A stretch of 64,000 nt of DNA, taken from positions 1,612,001-1,676,000 of the forward strand of contig NZ_JAQNDK010000002.1 in the NCBI RefSeq assembly GCF_028368935.1, read 5' to 3'. The position numbers and the translations under genes were made by a program. The number at the start of each line of letters is the position of its first letter. Position 1 is the first letter of the stretch. The stretch comes from Sorangium aterium (GTDB taxonomy: Bacteria > Myxococcota_A > Polyangia > Polyangiales > Polyangiaceae). The notes below the pieces were generated by a model that ran no database searches, was not told the DNA's origin, and was given only the letters and a program-made list of their open reading frames with translations. This document shows positions 36,737 through 46,900 of this stretch, piece by piece.

Positions 36737-37162
36737 CTAAAGGCAGCGCAGCACGTTGTCGCGCACGAGCTGCCAGATCGGCTCGGGGATCCCGCCCAGC
36801 CAGCGCGCGTCGCGCTCGACCGGCGCCTCGGCGTCGTCGAGCGGGTCGTCGTGGCTGTAGACGAGCCGCCACAGCCGCTCGCTCACCGAGCCATTCCGGT
36901 CGATCACGAAGCGATGGACGAGCTTCTTCGCGAGCTCCTCGCCCTCGACGTCGAGCAGCAGCACCGGCGGAGCCACCTCGATCTCGCTCGCGTCGCGCAG
37001 CGGCTCGAGCCGGACATAGGACCCCTTCACGAGACTGGCCTCGTCCGGCGGCTCGAACCCCGCCGCGCGGAAGTCGCACGGCGCCTTGGTGTTGCCGATG
37101 AGGTAATACGCCCCCTGGGTCTCGGCGAGGATCGCGCCGCCCAGCCTCCCTACGCGTGCCAT
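36737..37162 (-). CDS. duplicate of the small cobJ-linked gene, 141 aa
   Basis: Reads MARVGRLGGAILAETQGAYY and ends IWQLVRDNVLRCL; it differs from the 48362-48787 copy at Asp/Gly and Thr/Pro near the C-terminus only. It is an intact frame, but its neighbours cobJ (broken) and cobM (fragment) are not, so its expression is doubtful. Part of the 1,014-bp direct repeat. Function unknown. Confidence 0.7.
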   Translation of the reverse strand: MARVGRLGGAILAETQGAYYLIGNTKAPCDFRAAGFEPPDEASLVKGSYVRLEPLRDASEIEVAPPVLLLDVEGEELAKKLVHRFVIDRNGSVSERLWRLVYSHDDPLDDAEAPVERDARWLGGIPEPIWQLVRDNVLRCL

Positions 37163-37750
37163 CTAGACCTCCTCCGCAGTGCCGCTCTCGTCCGAGAGCA
37201 CGAGCGAGCGCCCCGGCGTCTGGCCGGGGAGCGCGGCTCCATCCCATGTGTACTTGTTGGTATACCCGCGCGGAGTGACCATGTACCCCTCGAACATGAA
37301 GGTGTTGGTCGACCCGACGAGCACCGTCGTCAGCATCCCGATCTCGTACTCGAGGAAATGGTCGAGATCGGTGAGCACGGCGCTCTCCAGCTTGCGGTAA
37401 GCGCTCTTCACCAGCGCGACCGGCGTCGTGCCCGCGCGGTGCTGGCGGATGATCTCCTGGGCCCGCACGATCTGGCGCGTGCGCCGCCCGCTCGCGGGAT
37501 TGTAAAGGCCGATGACGAAGTCGGCCGCGGCCGCGGCCTCGAGCCGCCGCTCGATCACGGGCCAGGGGGTCAGGAGATCGGAGAGCGAGATGGCGCAGAA
37601 GTCGTGGCCGAGCGGCGCGCCGACGAGCGACGCGCACGCGTTGAGCGCCGTCATCCCGGGCACGAGGCGGAGCTCCGGCGACCCGCCGCGCTTCCAGCCG
37701 ATCTCCTCGAGCACCTAGAAGACGAGCCCGGCCATGCCGTAGACGCCCGC
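37163..37750 (-). pseudogene. cobJ: truncated cobJ duplicate
   Basis: C-terminal two thirds of cobJ, same sequence as 48788-49375 except five bases. An in-frame TAG at 37715-37717 replaces CAG of the intact gene (49340-49342), and the N-terminal ~86 codons are missing. At 37750/37751 it is joined to a cobM 5' fragment in the same orientation. It cannot make a working methyltransferase. Confidence 0.85.
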
Positions 37751-37947
37751 AAGACCTCCACGATCTGGTCGAGGGTCATGCCGGAGGAGTCGATGACCCG
37801 CGCGTCCGGCCGCGCGGACGCCACAATTCCCGCCGGACGAAGGAGCCCGCGTACATGACGACGGGGCAGCGGGGCGGCGAGCTCGGCGCCTTACAACGTG
37901 ATGAGCCCGGGATCGCCAGGGCCCGCGCCGATGATGCAGACGTGTAT
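37751..37947 (-). pseudogene. cobM: cobM 5'-end fragment
   Basis: Corresponds to 9915-10111 (also 197 bp) at roughly 88% identity. The protein start reads IHVCIIGAGPGDPGLITL, with ATA replacing the ATG and a stop right after. Small indels shift the frame further. The following ~110 bp (to ~38060) also resemble the DNA upstream of cobM. The rest of cobM is absent. Confidence 0.8.
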
Positions 37948-38317
37948 GGGGGGCTCTGTCCTCGTTTCGCGTGGCGGCAATCCCGCCGGGGACTGCGGGC
38001 GCGCGAAGCTAGAGCGATCGTGAAGGGAACGCCAGGGGTCGGGGACAGCCTTCGGGTCGGAGCCCCAGGGACACCACCGACGGCGTACACCGGACGGTTT
38101 CCGGCACCAGCACGAAAGGCTTCCGGCGCGCGCTGGCGTCACCGGCCCTTCCGGAGGTGCGGCGCCCTTCCGGCGAGCGGTGGCCCAAGCGCGCTCGGCT
38201 GCCGAGCATGGCGCTCAGCGAGAGGCCGGGACCGCAGTGCTAAGGGCTCACGCGCACCCGCGAAAAAAGCTCATCGGGCGCGGTTCGTCAGACGGAGCCT
38301 AGCGCCCAGCGATGGTA
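37948..38317. other. intergenic region after the cobM fragment
   Basis: 370 bp. The first ~110 bp match the cobM leader at 10112-10220. The rest (to 38317) has no supported gene; open frames on either strand are Arg/Pro-rich shadow types. It separates the duplicate cobalamin DNA from the stop of the phosphoesterase gene. Confidence 0.5.
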
Positions 38318-39769
38318 TCAGGGGAACCGGCTGACGGCGCGCGAGGGCCCAGGAGTCCACTCCCGCAGCTCGGCGCGGAAGGCTGGGCCGCCCGCCGCCG
38401 GGCGCAGGTCCACGTCGGCGTAGGTGAGGCGCTGGAAGGGTCGGAGTTCAGCGGGCGCCAGCTCGGGATGCTTGAGGAATTCCTTGAGCGAGCGGGCGTG
38501 GGCAGCAAACTCGGCGCCGCGAACGTAGGCCGGGATCCGCATCAGGTTCGCCCAGGTCCCGGTATTCAAGTAGTAGCCGCCGGGGTACGACACCGCGCGC
38601 GCCAGGTGCGTGTGACCGGCCACGACGACGACGGCGCCGTCCTCGAAGGCGCCGCTCACGTAGGGGTCGAGCTCGTCGGGTGCCTCTAGAGACCAAAGGT
38701 TGCTCCGACGATTGGCGTTGTCGGCGCAGGCCCGCAGGGCGCTCTCGATGAAGCGTTCCGGGAGGGAGCCGCTGAAGGTCTTGCCCGGGGCCTGAGGCGT
38801 GGTGACCGCGCGGGTGAATGCCTCTGTGCCTTTCGCATCGCCGAGCAGGGAGCTCAGCGCGTTCAGCGTCTGGTCGCGCGCGTCGTTGCTCTGTCCGGCG
38901 AAGCTGTCGGAGAGCGCCGAGGCCAGGAGGTCCTCCGGCGTGGTCGCGGTCGCGACGGCACCTGCGGGCGGCGACGTTCCGAACCGTGGCCGCGTCCCGA
39001 TGAACGCGCGCTGAAGCCGGGACTTGATGCCGACGGCCTTGGTGGCAAAGAACGCGGGGAACGCCGCTGCAAGGTGCTTCTTCGTGTTGTCGGGCCACAA
39101 CGCCAGGGTGAGCGGCAGCGCGACGGTCTGCTCGGGCTTGAGCAGGTCGACGTGCGCGAATCCGTCGTCCTTGAGCGGGTTCAGCACCTCGGCGACTAGG
39201 CGCGATCCAGGTGGATAGGGGAAGGGAGCGCCCGTGCGGACCGCTTCGGCGAGCGCGTCGTGGTCCACCTCGTTCCAGGGGTCGCCCTTGTTGCCGTGCA
39301 CCAGCCGCAGCAAGCCGCCCCTCGCCAGCGGATAGTCGAGGCGCTCGCTGCGAAGGCAGAGCTCGAGCCGTGCATGCGCGCCTGGGTCGACCCCTCGGGT
39401 CACGGCATCGACGAGCTCCGCCTGCGCCTCGGGCAAGGCCAGCTCGATATCGTGGTTGCCCATGCACCAGCGCAGGCGCTTGCCCGACCCGATGAAGCGG
39501 CCGAACGCGTCGAAGACCTCGCGGTTGTGGGCGACGATCGCCTGGGTCTTCTGTCTCGCCGTGGCGCCCGTGAAGTCGAGGAAGGGGCTGACCTGGAGAT
39601 AGTCGAGCGCATCGCCGAGGACGATCAGGTCGAGGCGCTCGGGGGCGGCCGCGAGGTAATCGATGAACGCTGCGAGCTCTTGCTGCGCGCTGAAAATGCT
39701 GCGGCCGTTGTCGGCCCCCATGTGGATATCGCTGATCGCGACGACGCGTTCGGTGGGCTCAGCGGGCAT
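38318..39769 (-). CDS. calcineurin-like metallophosphoesterase, third gene of the HsdR-CHAT-McrB operon
   Basis: 483 residues from the ATG at 39767-39769 (MPAEPTERVVAISDIHMG); a longer frame to 39907 is not needed. All metal motifs are present: SDIHMGAD (D14, H16), VLGDALDYL, WCMGNHDIEL, VHGNKGDPWNE and VVAGHTHLA. The fold is that of phosphodiesterases and nucleases acting on nucleotides, DNA or RNA. Long middle part (ALWPDNTKKHLAAAFPAFF and around) is not recognised. The start overlaps the preceding gene by 11 bp, so it is translated with the McrC-like and giant genes. In this context it may degrade nucleic acid or a nucleotide signal, which is inference. Confidence 0.85.
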   Translation of the reverse strand: MPAEPTERVVAISDIHMGADNGRSIFSAQQELAAFIDYLAAAPERLDLIVLGDALDYLQVSPFLDFTGATARQKTQAIVAHNREVFDAFGRFIGSGKRLRWCMGNHDIELALPEAQAELVDAVTRGVDPGAHARLELCLRSERLDYPLARGGLLRLVHGNKGDPWNEVDHDALAEAVRTGAPFPYPPGSRLVAEVLNPLKDDGFAHVDLLKPEQTVALPLTLALWPDNTKKHLAAAFPAFFATKAVGIKSRLQRAFIGTRPRFGTSPPAGAVATATTPEDLLASALSDSFAGQSNDARDQTLNALSSLLGDAKGTEAFTRAVTTPQAPGKTFSGSLPERFIESALRACADNANRRSNLWSLEAPDELDPYVSGAFEDGAVVVVAGHTHLARAVSYPGGYYLNTGTWANLMRIPAYVRGAEFAAHARSLKEFLKHPELAPAELRPFQRLTYADVDLRPAAGGPAFRAELREWTPGPSRAVSRFP

Positions 39770-40994
39770 GGGATCGCTCCTTTTCGAGGGACCAGATCTC
39801 GTCGAGCAGGGTAGTCCATTCGGCGGCGGGGTTGGCCGTGGTACCCCCGGCGACGCCCGCGAGAAACGGCCGAGCGCGGAGCCCAGAGCCCGTGTCGCCT
39901 GGCTCATCGGGAGCAGCCTCGGGCGTCAGCACGTAAGCGATACGCTTTCCGGGGGCGGCATCGCACCACAGATGGAGGCACTCGGTCAGGTCGGCGGCGG
40001 CATCGGCGGAGGCGTTGCGAGCCTCCACGATGATCTCGACACCTCCAGGCAGCTCCAGGAGCGCGGTCCATGCGCGGCGCGCGTGACGCCGCTCCCGGCC
40101 TCTGCCGAAGGCCGCGCGCAGCAGGCCCAAGGGGGTGATGAACGCGAACGTGCCCGCCTCGGCCGCTGGAGCCGCCGCGAAGCGATCGCGAAGGGCGAGG
40201 ATCAGGCCCGCCGCGCAGGCGAGCTCATAGCAGGAGGCCGTCGAGAGCGCTTTGAAGACGTCGGGGCCCGATAGGGCATGGAGCGCGGTCAGCTCCGTCT
40301 CACGCAGCGCGCGCCACCACCCGAGCAACCCGGCGAAGCGGGTCATCTCGGCCTCGCGACCCCGCGCATCGCGGATCAGCGCTTCGGGCGGCGCAACTGG
40401 CACGGGCACGTCACCAAGAGGGCTCGAGGCGAGGAAGCCGCGAACCGCGAGCAGGCTCCGCGAGACCAGCGAGCGCTCGCCGCGGAGCAACGCTCCGGCC
40501 AGGCCATCCTGCCCTGCGATCTGCCGCAGTGTGGTCTCCGTCTGCCGCAGGATGCTGGCCAGGAGGCGGTTCACCGGCGTGTCCACGTGGCGCTCCGTGC
40601 GCCGCACCAGCCACGAATCGGGAGCTGGCTGGCCCGCGCGCGAGAGCGAGGTCCGGATCGACGCTGCGGCGTCGACGCGCCCGCCCGAAGGGACGCGCTG
40701 CCAGCTCTCCCGCGCCGCGCTCTCGCAGCGCACCACCCGCCCGAGTTGCGGCAGCTCGCGCTCTAGAAGCCGCCGTAACAAGCCCAGGAGCCTCACCAGC
40801 ACCGCCTCCGGATCGCCGGCTCGACGCGGCGCGAAGAGGGGGTTGACCGACGCGCCGAGGACCGCGTCGCCGAGCAGCTCGATGCTCGCCCGCAGTGCGA
40901 GGGCGCGGCAGCATTCGGCCGCTGCGGGCGAGCGGAGAGGAGGCTCGCTATCGACGGCGCCGGCGCCCCAGCCACAGCGATCAAGCGCCCACAT
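39759..40994 (-). CDS. McrC-like / PD-(D/E)XK-type protein
   Basis: 411 residues from the ATG at 40992-40994 (MWALDRCGWGAGAV), overlapping the giant gene by 14 bp. The region RRTERHVDTPVNRLLASILR resembles the pre-nuclease segment of DUF2357/PD-(D/E)XK proteins that work with McrB-type AAA+ motors. The C-terminal strand pair ELPGGVEIIVEARNAS may be the nuclease core; the E-x-K lysine is Arg here, so activity is uncertain. No membrane helices. Neighbouring McrB-like domain and the overlap suggest a motor/nuclease pair. The assignment rests on position and weak motifs. Confidence 0.55.
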   Translation of the reverse strand: MWALDRCGWGAGAVDSEPPLRSPAAAECCRALALRASIELLGDAVLGASVNPLFAPRRAGDPEAVLVRLLGLLRRLLERELPQLGRVVRCESAARESWQRVPSGGRVDAAASIRTSLSRAGQPAPDSWLVRRTERHVDTPVNRLLASILRQTETTLRQIAGQDGLAGALLRGERSLVSRSLLAVRGFLASSPLGDVPVPVAPPEALIRDARGREAEMTRFAGLLGWWRALRETELTALHALSGPDVFKALSTASCYELACAAGLILALRDRFAAAPAAEAGTFAFITPLGLLRAAFGRGRERRHARRAWTALLELPGGVEIIVEARNASADAAADLTECLHLWCDAAPGKRIAYVLTPEAAPDEPGDTGSGLRARPFLAGVAGGTTANPAAEWTTLLDEIWSLEKERSHAR

Positions 40995-43900
40995 GATAGC
41001 CCTCGTTGGCACGGCGCATTTCATCCAGCTTGCGCTCGAGGGTCGGGAGGCCATGCGCGCGGCGCGCGAGCACCGGAGCGATCACCTGCACCACCTGCGC
41101 GAGATCTTCCGGCGCGCCCGGGGGTGCGGCCGGCGCCGCGAGGTCGCCGGAGAGCTGCTCGAGCCTCCCGCGCAGCGTGACGAGGGCGGGCGCGGCGGCG
41201 GCGAGCGGCGCTGGAGCGTCCGCAGGGCTCAGGACCGCGCTGCGGAGCGCGCCCGCGAGCAGGGTAGAGTCGCCGCTCGCCCACACCGCGAGGAGTCGCA
41301 GCAGCGGTGCCGATGCGTCCTCAAGCCCGGGCAGCACGGATCCCATGATGGCCTGGACGAGCCGCACTTCAAGGGCCAGCTTGGAGGCCTCGCAGGCGCC
41401 GAGGAACCGCGCGGCGGCGAACAGCTGAGCCGTCCCGACAGGGTGGAATGCGCGGGCCAAGTAGACGAAGCGCCGCAGATCGCCGGCCGGCCCGTCCGGC
41501 GCGAGCTCGCCAGCGGAGCGCGTTCGGATGCTCTCCCACTCGCCGACGAAGTCCCAGGTCACGGGTACCTCGATGAAGGCGAAGCGCCGCTTGAGCGCGT
41601 CGGAGATGCGGAAGAGGTAGTGTCGGTCCACGCCGTTCAGCGTCGCGAGCACACGGAAGTCCTTGGGGACCGGGATCTCCACGGTGGACGGCGCGTTCTC
41701 CTCGAAGGACGCGCTGGGCACGCGCAGGCGCCGCGTCTCCAGGGCCGTGAACACCGGGCCCAGGGCGCGGTCCATATCCGCGCGATTCATCTCGTCCAGC
41801 AGGAGCCAGGTCCCGCCCGCGCCGCGACGCCACGCCGTGCGTCCCTCCGCGGCCGGTGCTTCCTGCCAGTTGGCCAGCACCGCTTCCGTGAACGCGCCCG
41901 GTCGGAAGACCATCCTCGTGCGCGCCTCGCCGCCGCTCTCCTCCACGCGCGGGAAGAACCCACCCACGACCTCGAACGCGGTCCAGTCCGCCGACGCGGT
42001 GGCGACGTGGGCGTCCTTGCCGAGAGCGGCGCAGATCTCGCGGGCCAAGGTCGTCTTGCCCGTGCCCACCGGTCCGACGAAGAGCACGTGGCGTCCTGCG
42101 AACAGCTCGCCAACGGCGCGCCAGAGCAGCTCATCTGGAAGGGCGTAGCGGCTGCGGATCTCGGCGAGCTTGGGCTCGATCTCGTCCCATCGCGGCTCGA
42201 GGGGCTGATCGTCGAGCGTCTCCACCGGGCCGTGGACGCGCAGCGGGGTGGCTGCGGGCGCGGTCGCCACGCGTTGCTGCGCAGAGAGGGCACTGGCCAG
42301 CTTGTCCTCATCGGGCCTGCGCGGCGACCGGAACAGCTCGCGTAACGCGTTGCGCACCGAGGTGTCGTCGGCGCCTTGAGGCACCGGGATCTCGGCCGCG
42401 GGATTTTCGTGCTCGATCGTCTTCAGCGCCTCGTTGACCAGCTCGCGTGCGTCCTCGGGGAGGGGCGCCTCCTGCCACGCCTCGCGGGCGCGCCCGGGGG
42501 GCTCCGTGTGCCGCGGAGTGACCTCGAAGGACGCCCAGCGGGCCGCGGGCGGCTCGGGCAGATCGGCAGGCTCAGCAGCGCTCAGGTCCGCGTAGAGGAC
42601 GGGAATCCCGAACGCGTGTCGGCCGCGGTGCTTCACCTGGCGCGCGAGGTACACGGCGCGCTCGATATCCGATCCCTCGCAGAGCCTGGCGTAGAACTCG
42701 GCGGCGAATTTCGTTGCGAAATCGCGTGGAACCGCGACCTGCATGGCCACGACGGGGACGCCGGTGCGGCGGGTGATTTCGCCGGCGAGGCTGGTCAGCT
42801 CGGCGCGCGGCGGCACGGCGCCGCTGTGGCAAGCGCCGAGGAAGACGAGCTTCGCCTGGGCATTGCCGATCCACGTGGCGAACTCGCGCGCCTCGATCTC
42901 GGCGTACTCGACGTCGCTCCCGGCCTCGGGGTGAACGACCAGCACACCGCGGTTCCCGGACTGGATCGCGCCGTGCCCGAGGTAGTGCAGCGCCTCCACG
43001 TTCGCGCGCTGGAGCACCTCCTGGAGCGTGCGCGGGCTGCAACGGGCGATCTGGTGGACCGTGGCGCGCACGGTGTGCAGGGCTTCCTGCATCCGCTCGA
43101 CGTGCCCTTCGTCGAGGAAGTCATCGTCGTCCGTGTACTTGGGATTGGCCCAGGCGAAGGCGATACCTTGCAGCGGCTTCCCGAGGCGGAGCGGGACTGG
43201 CGTGCCCTGCGCGTCGACGTGGCGGATCATCGAGATGCGCTGCTCGATCAGGAACGAGTCATCGACGCGGAGGTACTCCCAGGGCACCACGGCGGCGGCC
43301 GTGTCGAGCTCGAGCCCGAGGCGGAGCGTCGTGCCCGCCCGGACCGTCAGCGCCCGTCGGACCTCGGCGGGCGTGGGCTGGCCGAAGAGGAGCGTGCTCA
43401 GCGCGTCACCGAAGGCGGCCGTCACCGTCTCGTCCCATTGCTCGAGTTTGCCCAGGGCGTCCTCGATCGAGAGCTTGCAGTCCGCCAGGTCGACCTCGAC
43501 GGTCGCCCAGTCGCTCGGAACCTGGCGCGTCCAGGCGGTGCCTTCCGGGGTGATCAGCTCGGCCTTGCCGGTGCCGATAGCAAGCCTTGCCCATGGGCCC
43601 TTGAGCTTGGGATCGTTGTCCTCAGCACGCTTGGGCATGTTTTTCGCCGGAGATGCGGCGGCAGCGCGGATCCCAGGAGATGGCGACGGGGCGATGTCCG
43701 CGTGGGGAGGGTCAGGAGGCTTCATCGATTCCGATGAATGACCCGGAAAAGAGTGCTCGCTCCTCGCGCTGATCGGTGCGGCGGGCGGCTCGTCGGATGG
43801 GGCCGGCGTCGAAGCTCGCGCCGTCGTGCTCAGGATCCCTCCAACGAAGCGCGCTTGGCTGACCGCGCTCTCTACGAGCGTCGTGAGCACGACGACGCTC

Positions 43901-46900
43901 GGCGCGCGTGATGTCCCCTTGAGCAGCGTGGTCATCACCGCGTCGACGACCTCTCCGCTCTCGAGCCCGGCAGCGCCGGTGCCCAGGAACGGGATCGCGA
44001 CCGAGGAGATCCCCTCGTCGGCGGCCTGGGCAGCCACCGCGGCGGTTGCTTGAACCGCGCCCTCGGTTCGTTCTGCCGACGTCGCCAAGAAGCTGATGCC
44101 GGGCACCACGATATCGAAGATGGCGTCGGGGAGACGCGTCATGATCGGACCGGCTGGCGTGAGGCCCTTCTGTTGCGCCGGCTGCAACGCTGCCACCAGA
44201 AGATCTCGGTTCTCCCCGACCGCCTTGAGCAGAGCGTTCCAGAAGCTGCCTGCGGGCTCGTCTCTGGGCAAAGGGCCTGTCGGGATGGTGAATGCCTCGA
44301 CCGGTAGGCGCCATGGATCCCGCGTCTTCTTGACGTAGATCCGCGTGGATCTCACATCGCCGACAGGCTCGCCGAGCAAGCCTCGCGCGAGCAAGGCATC
44401 GACGATCGGGACCCCGCGCCGCGTGAGCGCCATGGCGAGGATATCGCGCGTACGAACGCGGCCGGCGCCGCGGCGCGACGACATGGCTTGGGCGAGGCGG
44501 AGCACCGCACTCGCGTTCTCCGTCGGCTCGAGGGGCTGGCTGCTCACCCCGGACAGTGAAGCAAGATCATCAGGCCATTCCGGCCGATGCGCGAGCTCGC
44601 GAAACGCGCTCCAGTCGATGCCGTTCTCCTCGAGAATGCTGCGGGCGCTGGTCATCTCCCGGAATGTGAATGCGCCTCCGATCAGGTGCGCCACATCAAT
44701 CCTTGGAGCGCGATCGGCCGCCGTGAGCTTCGCTGACGCACGCAGGAGAATCTCGAAAGAGGCGTCGCTCGTCTTCGTGTCCGCGGAGCGATCGGGATCG
44801 ATGTAGGGCATCCCCTCGATGAAATCCGCCTGGTTGTTCGCGATGAAAGGCAGCTTGAGCAACGCGAGGTGAACGAGCTTGCGGAGTGCCTCGCCCGGCG
44901 ATGGCTCCACGGCTCCCTCCGGGAGCGTGAGCCTGAACGCATCCATGCTCGCCTCGGAAGTATGTACGAGCGGCAGGCTCGAGCGGCCGACGAGGTTCTT
45001 GACGGCGATGCTGCGCTGGGTTCGGCGCTGCTTCTCCTTCAGTTTGTCGGGAATGCGTTTCGCCAGAGCGAAGGACGCTTCCAGCGTGACCTCCCGCCCT
45101 TCATCTGCGCGCAGACACGCTGCAATGTTGATCCAGACCAGCTGCTGCGGACCGCGTCGGGTGGAGAGGGCGATGGCGACGAGGTCGCGGTACCGCCCGC
45201 TCCCGCGCATTGCCGCAGCCACGATCTGCGTCTTCCCACCCGGCCAGGAGCAATTATAAAGGACGGGCGATGGCCAGGGGCCGTCCTTGCCTTCATCCAG
45301 GCCCCACGTGCCGGTCGGCCAAGGGTCGGCGGGCAATCGCTGCGGAACCACCGTGATGACGCTGTCCTCAACAGGCACCTCGAAGGGCTCGGCCGCGTCG
45401 AGGATGGCGCGCACCGCCCTCAAGGCGATCCGGTTCGCGTCAGGGAGAACCTTGTTTTCTCGCACGTAGCGATGCAAGGCCGTCATGAGGTCGACTTCCT
45501 TGATGGCCCAGTGCGTGCGTTCGAGCTCCCGATCGAGGATCCCGAGCGCAGGTTGCACCTCCAGCAAGATATCCGGCGGAATGGGCGGCTCCTTGGGATC
45601 GAGCTCGAACGTTATCGATACGCTGTCTCCCTCGCGCGCAATAGACAAGATCTTGCCGACCCTGGCGGGTTGCTTGACTTCCTCCTCGTACGCGAAGAGC
45701 GCGGGCAGGGAGCACAGCTCGGCGATCGTTTCAGGTCGGAGATCCTCGAACCTCTCGCGGATGCTCGCGTCCGTGTACTCCGGGTAGGAGGGGTCGAGGA
45801 ACCTGCCGCGAGGGAACCTGTAGCGGGAGGGCTTCCTGCCCCAGGCCTCCGCGTCCCTCGTCACAAGCAAGTGATACATCCTCACCTCCCGATCTAGCTG
45901 GGCACTTCGCGCGTCCGGTCTGTTGCTTGCAGCGTCTCGCGCCGCGACGTGCTCCTGGAACGTGGCGCTTCTGAGCAGCGTCATCACGCCAGTGAAATCC
46001 TGAGCGATGCGCTGCTCCAACTCGCGGGCCAGCGTCGCGAGATCCCCGTCGGGCACGTACGCCGCGAGCGCCTCCCGCTCGTCGCGGCTCATCTCCTTGT
46101 CGATGCGGTGAAGGCGCTCGACCAGGCAGCGCACATTGTAGGCCCGCTCCCTGTCCTGCCAGATGTCCTCGATGATCGCGACGATGCTGCGCGACGGATC
46201 CGCGGGTCGCTCGATCGTGATGTCGGTGGTCTTGAGGAAGGCATCGAAGAGCGTGCCACCGAAGCAGTCGAAGACCACGAAGTGCGACTTGTCCGGGTGC
46301 TTCATGCCTCGGCGCGTGCCGCACCCGAGCATCTGCTCGAAGAGGGCGCGCGATCTGACCGGACGGAGGAAGACGATGAACTCCAGGTCCGGAATGTCGA
46401 CGCCGGTCGCGAGCAGATCAACGGTGACGGCGATGGCCGGCACCTGCAGGTGGCGGAACTGTTCGATGAGCTGGAACGGCCGATCGACGGTCCCGGTAAT
46501 CTTCTGGGCGAAATCCTCCCCCCGCGAGAAGACGTCACGCGCCAGGCGGACAAGGTGCTCCGCATGCGCGTCGTTGACCGCGAAGATCAAGGTCTTGGGG
46601 AAGCGGCCATAGCGCGCCTCGTGCTCCAACGCGTGGTTCTTGATCTCCTCGAGGATGTTCCGGTTGGCTCCAGATAGGGTGAACAGGCGCTCGAACTCCG
46701 CGCTCTCGTAAGGCCGCCCGTTCTCCAGGGGCTCGCGCCGTCGCTGTTCTCTCTCTGCCTCGGTGAGCTCGACATCTTCGCCTTCCTCGAGGAGAGCGCT
46801 GTCGAGCTTGACGCCCGATCTGATGACCACGAGATTGCAGTCGACGAGGAACCCGTCGCGTACGGCTTCCTGGCGGGTGTAGCTGAACACGATCTCGCCG

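Larger units (their letters stand above)
36737..37750. repeat. 1,014-bp direct repeat, left copy (pairs with 48362-49375)
   Basis: Aligned without gaps to 48362-49375 (offset 11,625). I count seven differences in the first ~61 bp (last at 36797) and five in the last ~85 bp (first at 37666), with none seen in the 868 bp between. Both copies are in the same orientation. Left copy holds the small gene and the C-terminal part of cobJ. Confidence 0.85.

Noticed and set aside
36528..37637. 369-codon frame across the repeat (also at 48210-49262)
   Set aside because: It is a shifted frame of cobJ and the small gene; both copies show the same sequence only because the DNA is duplicated.
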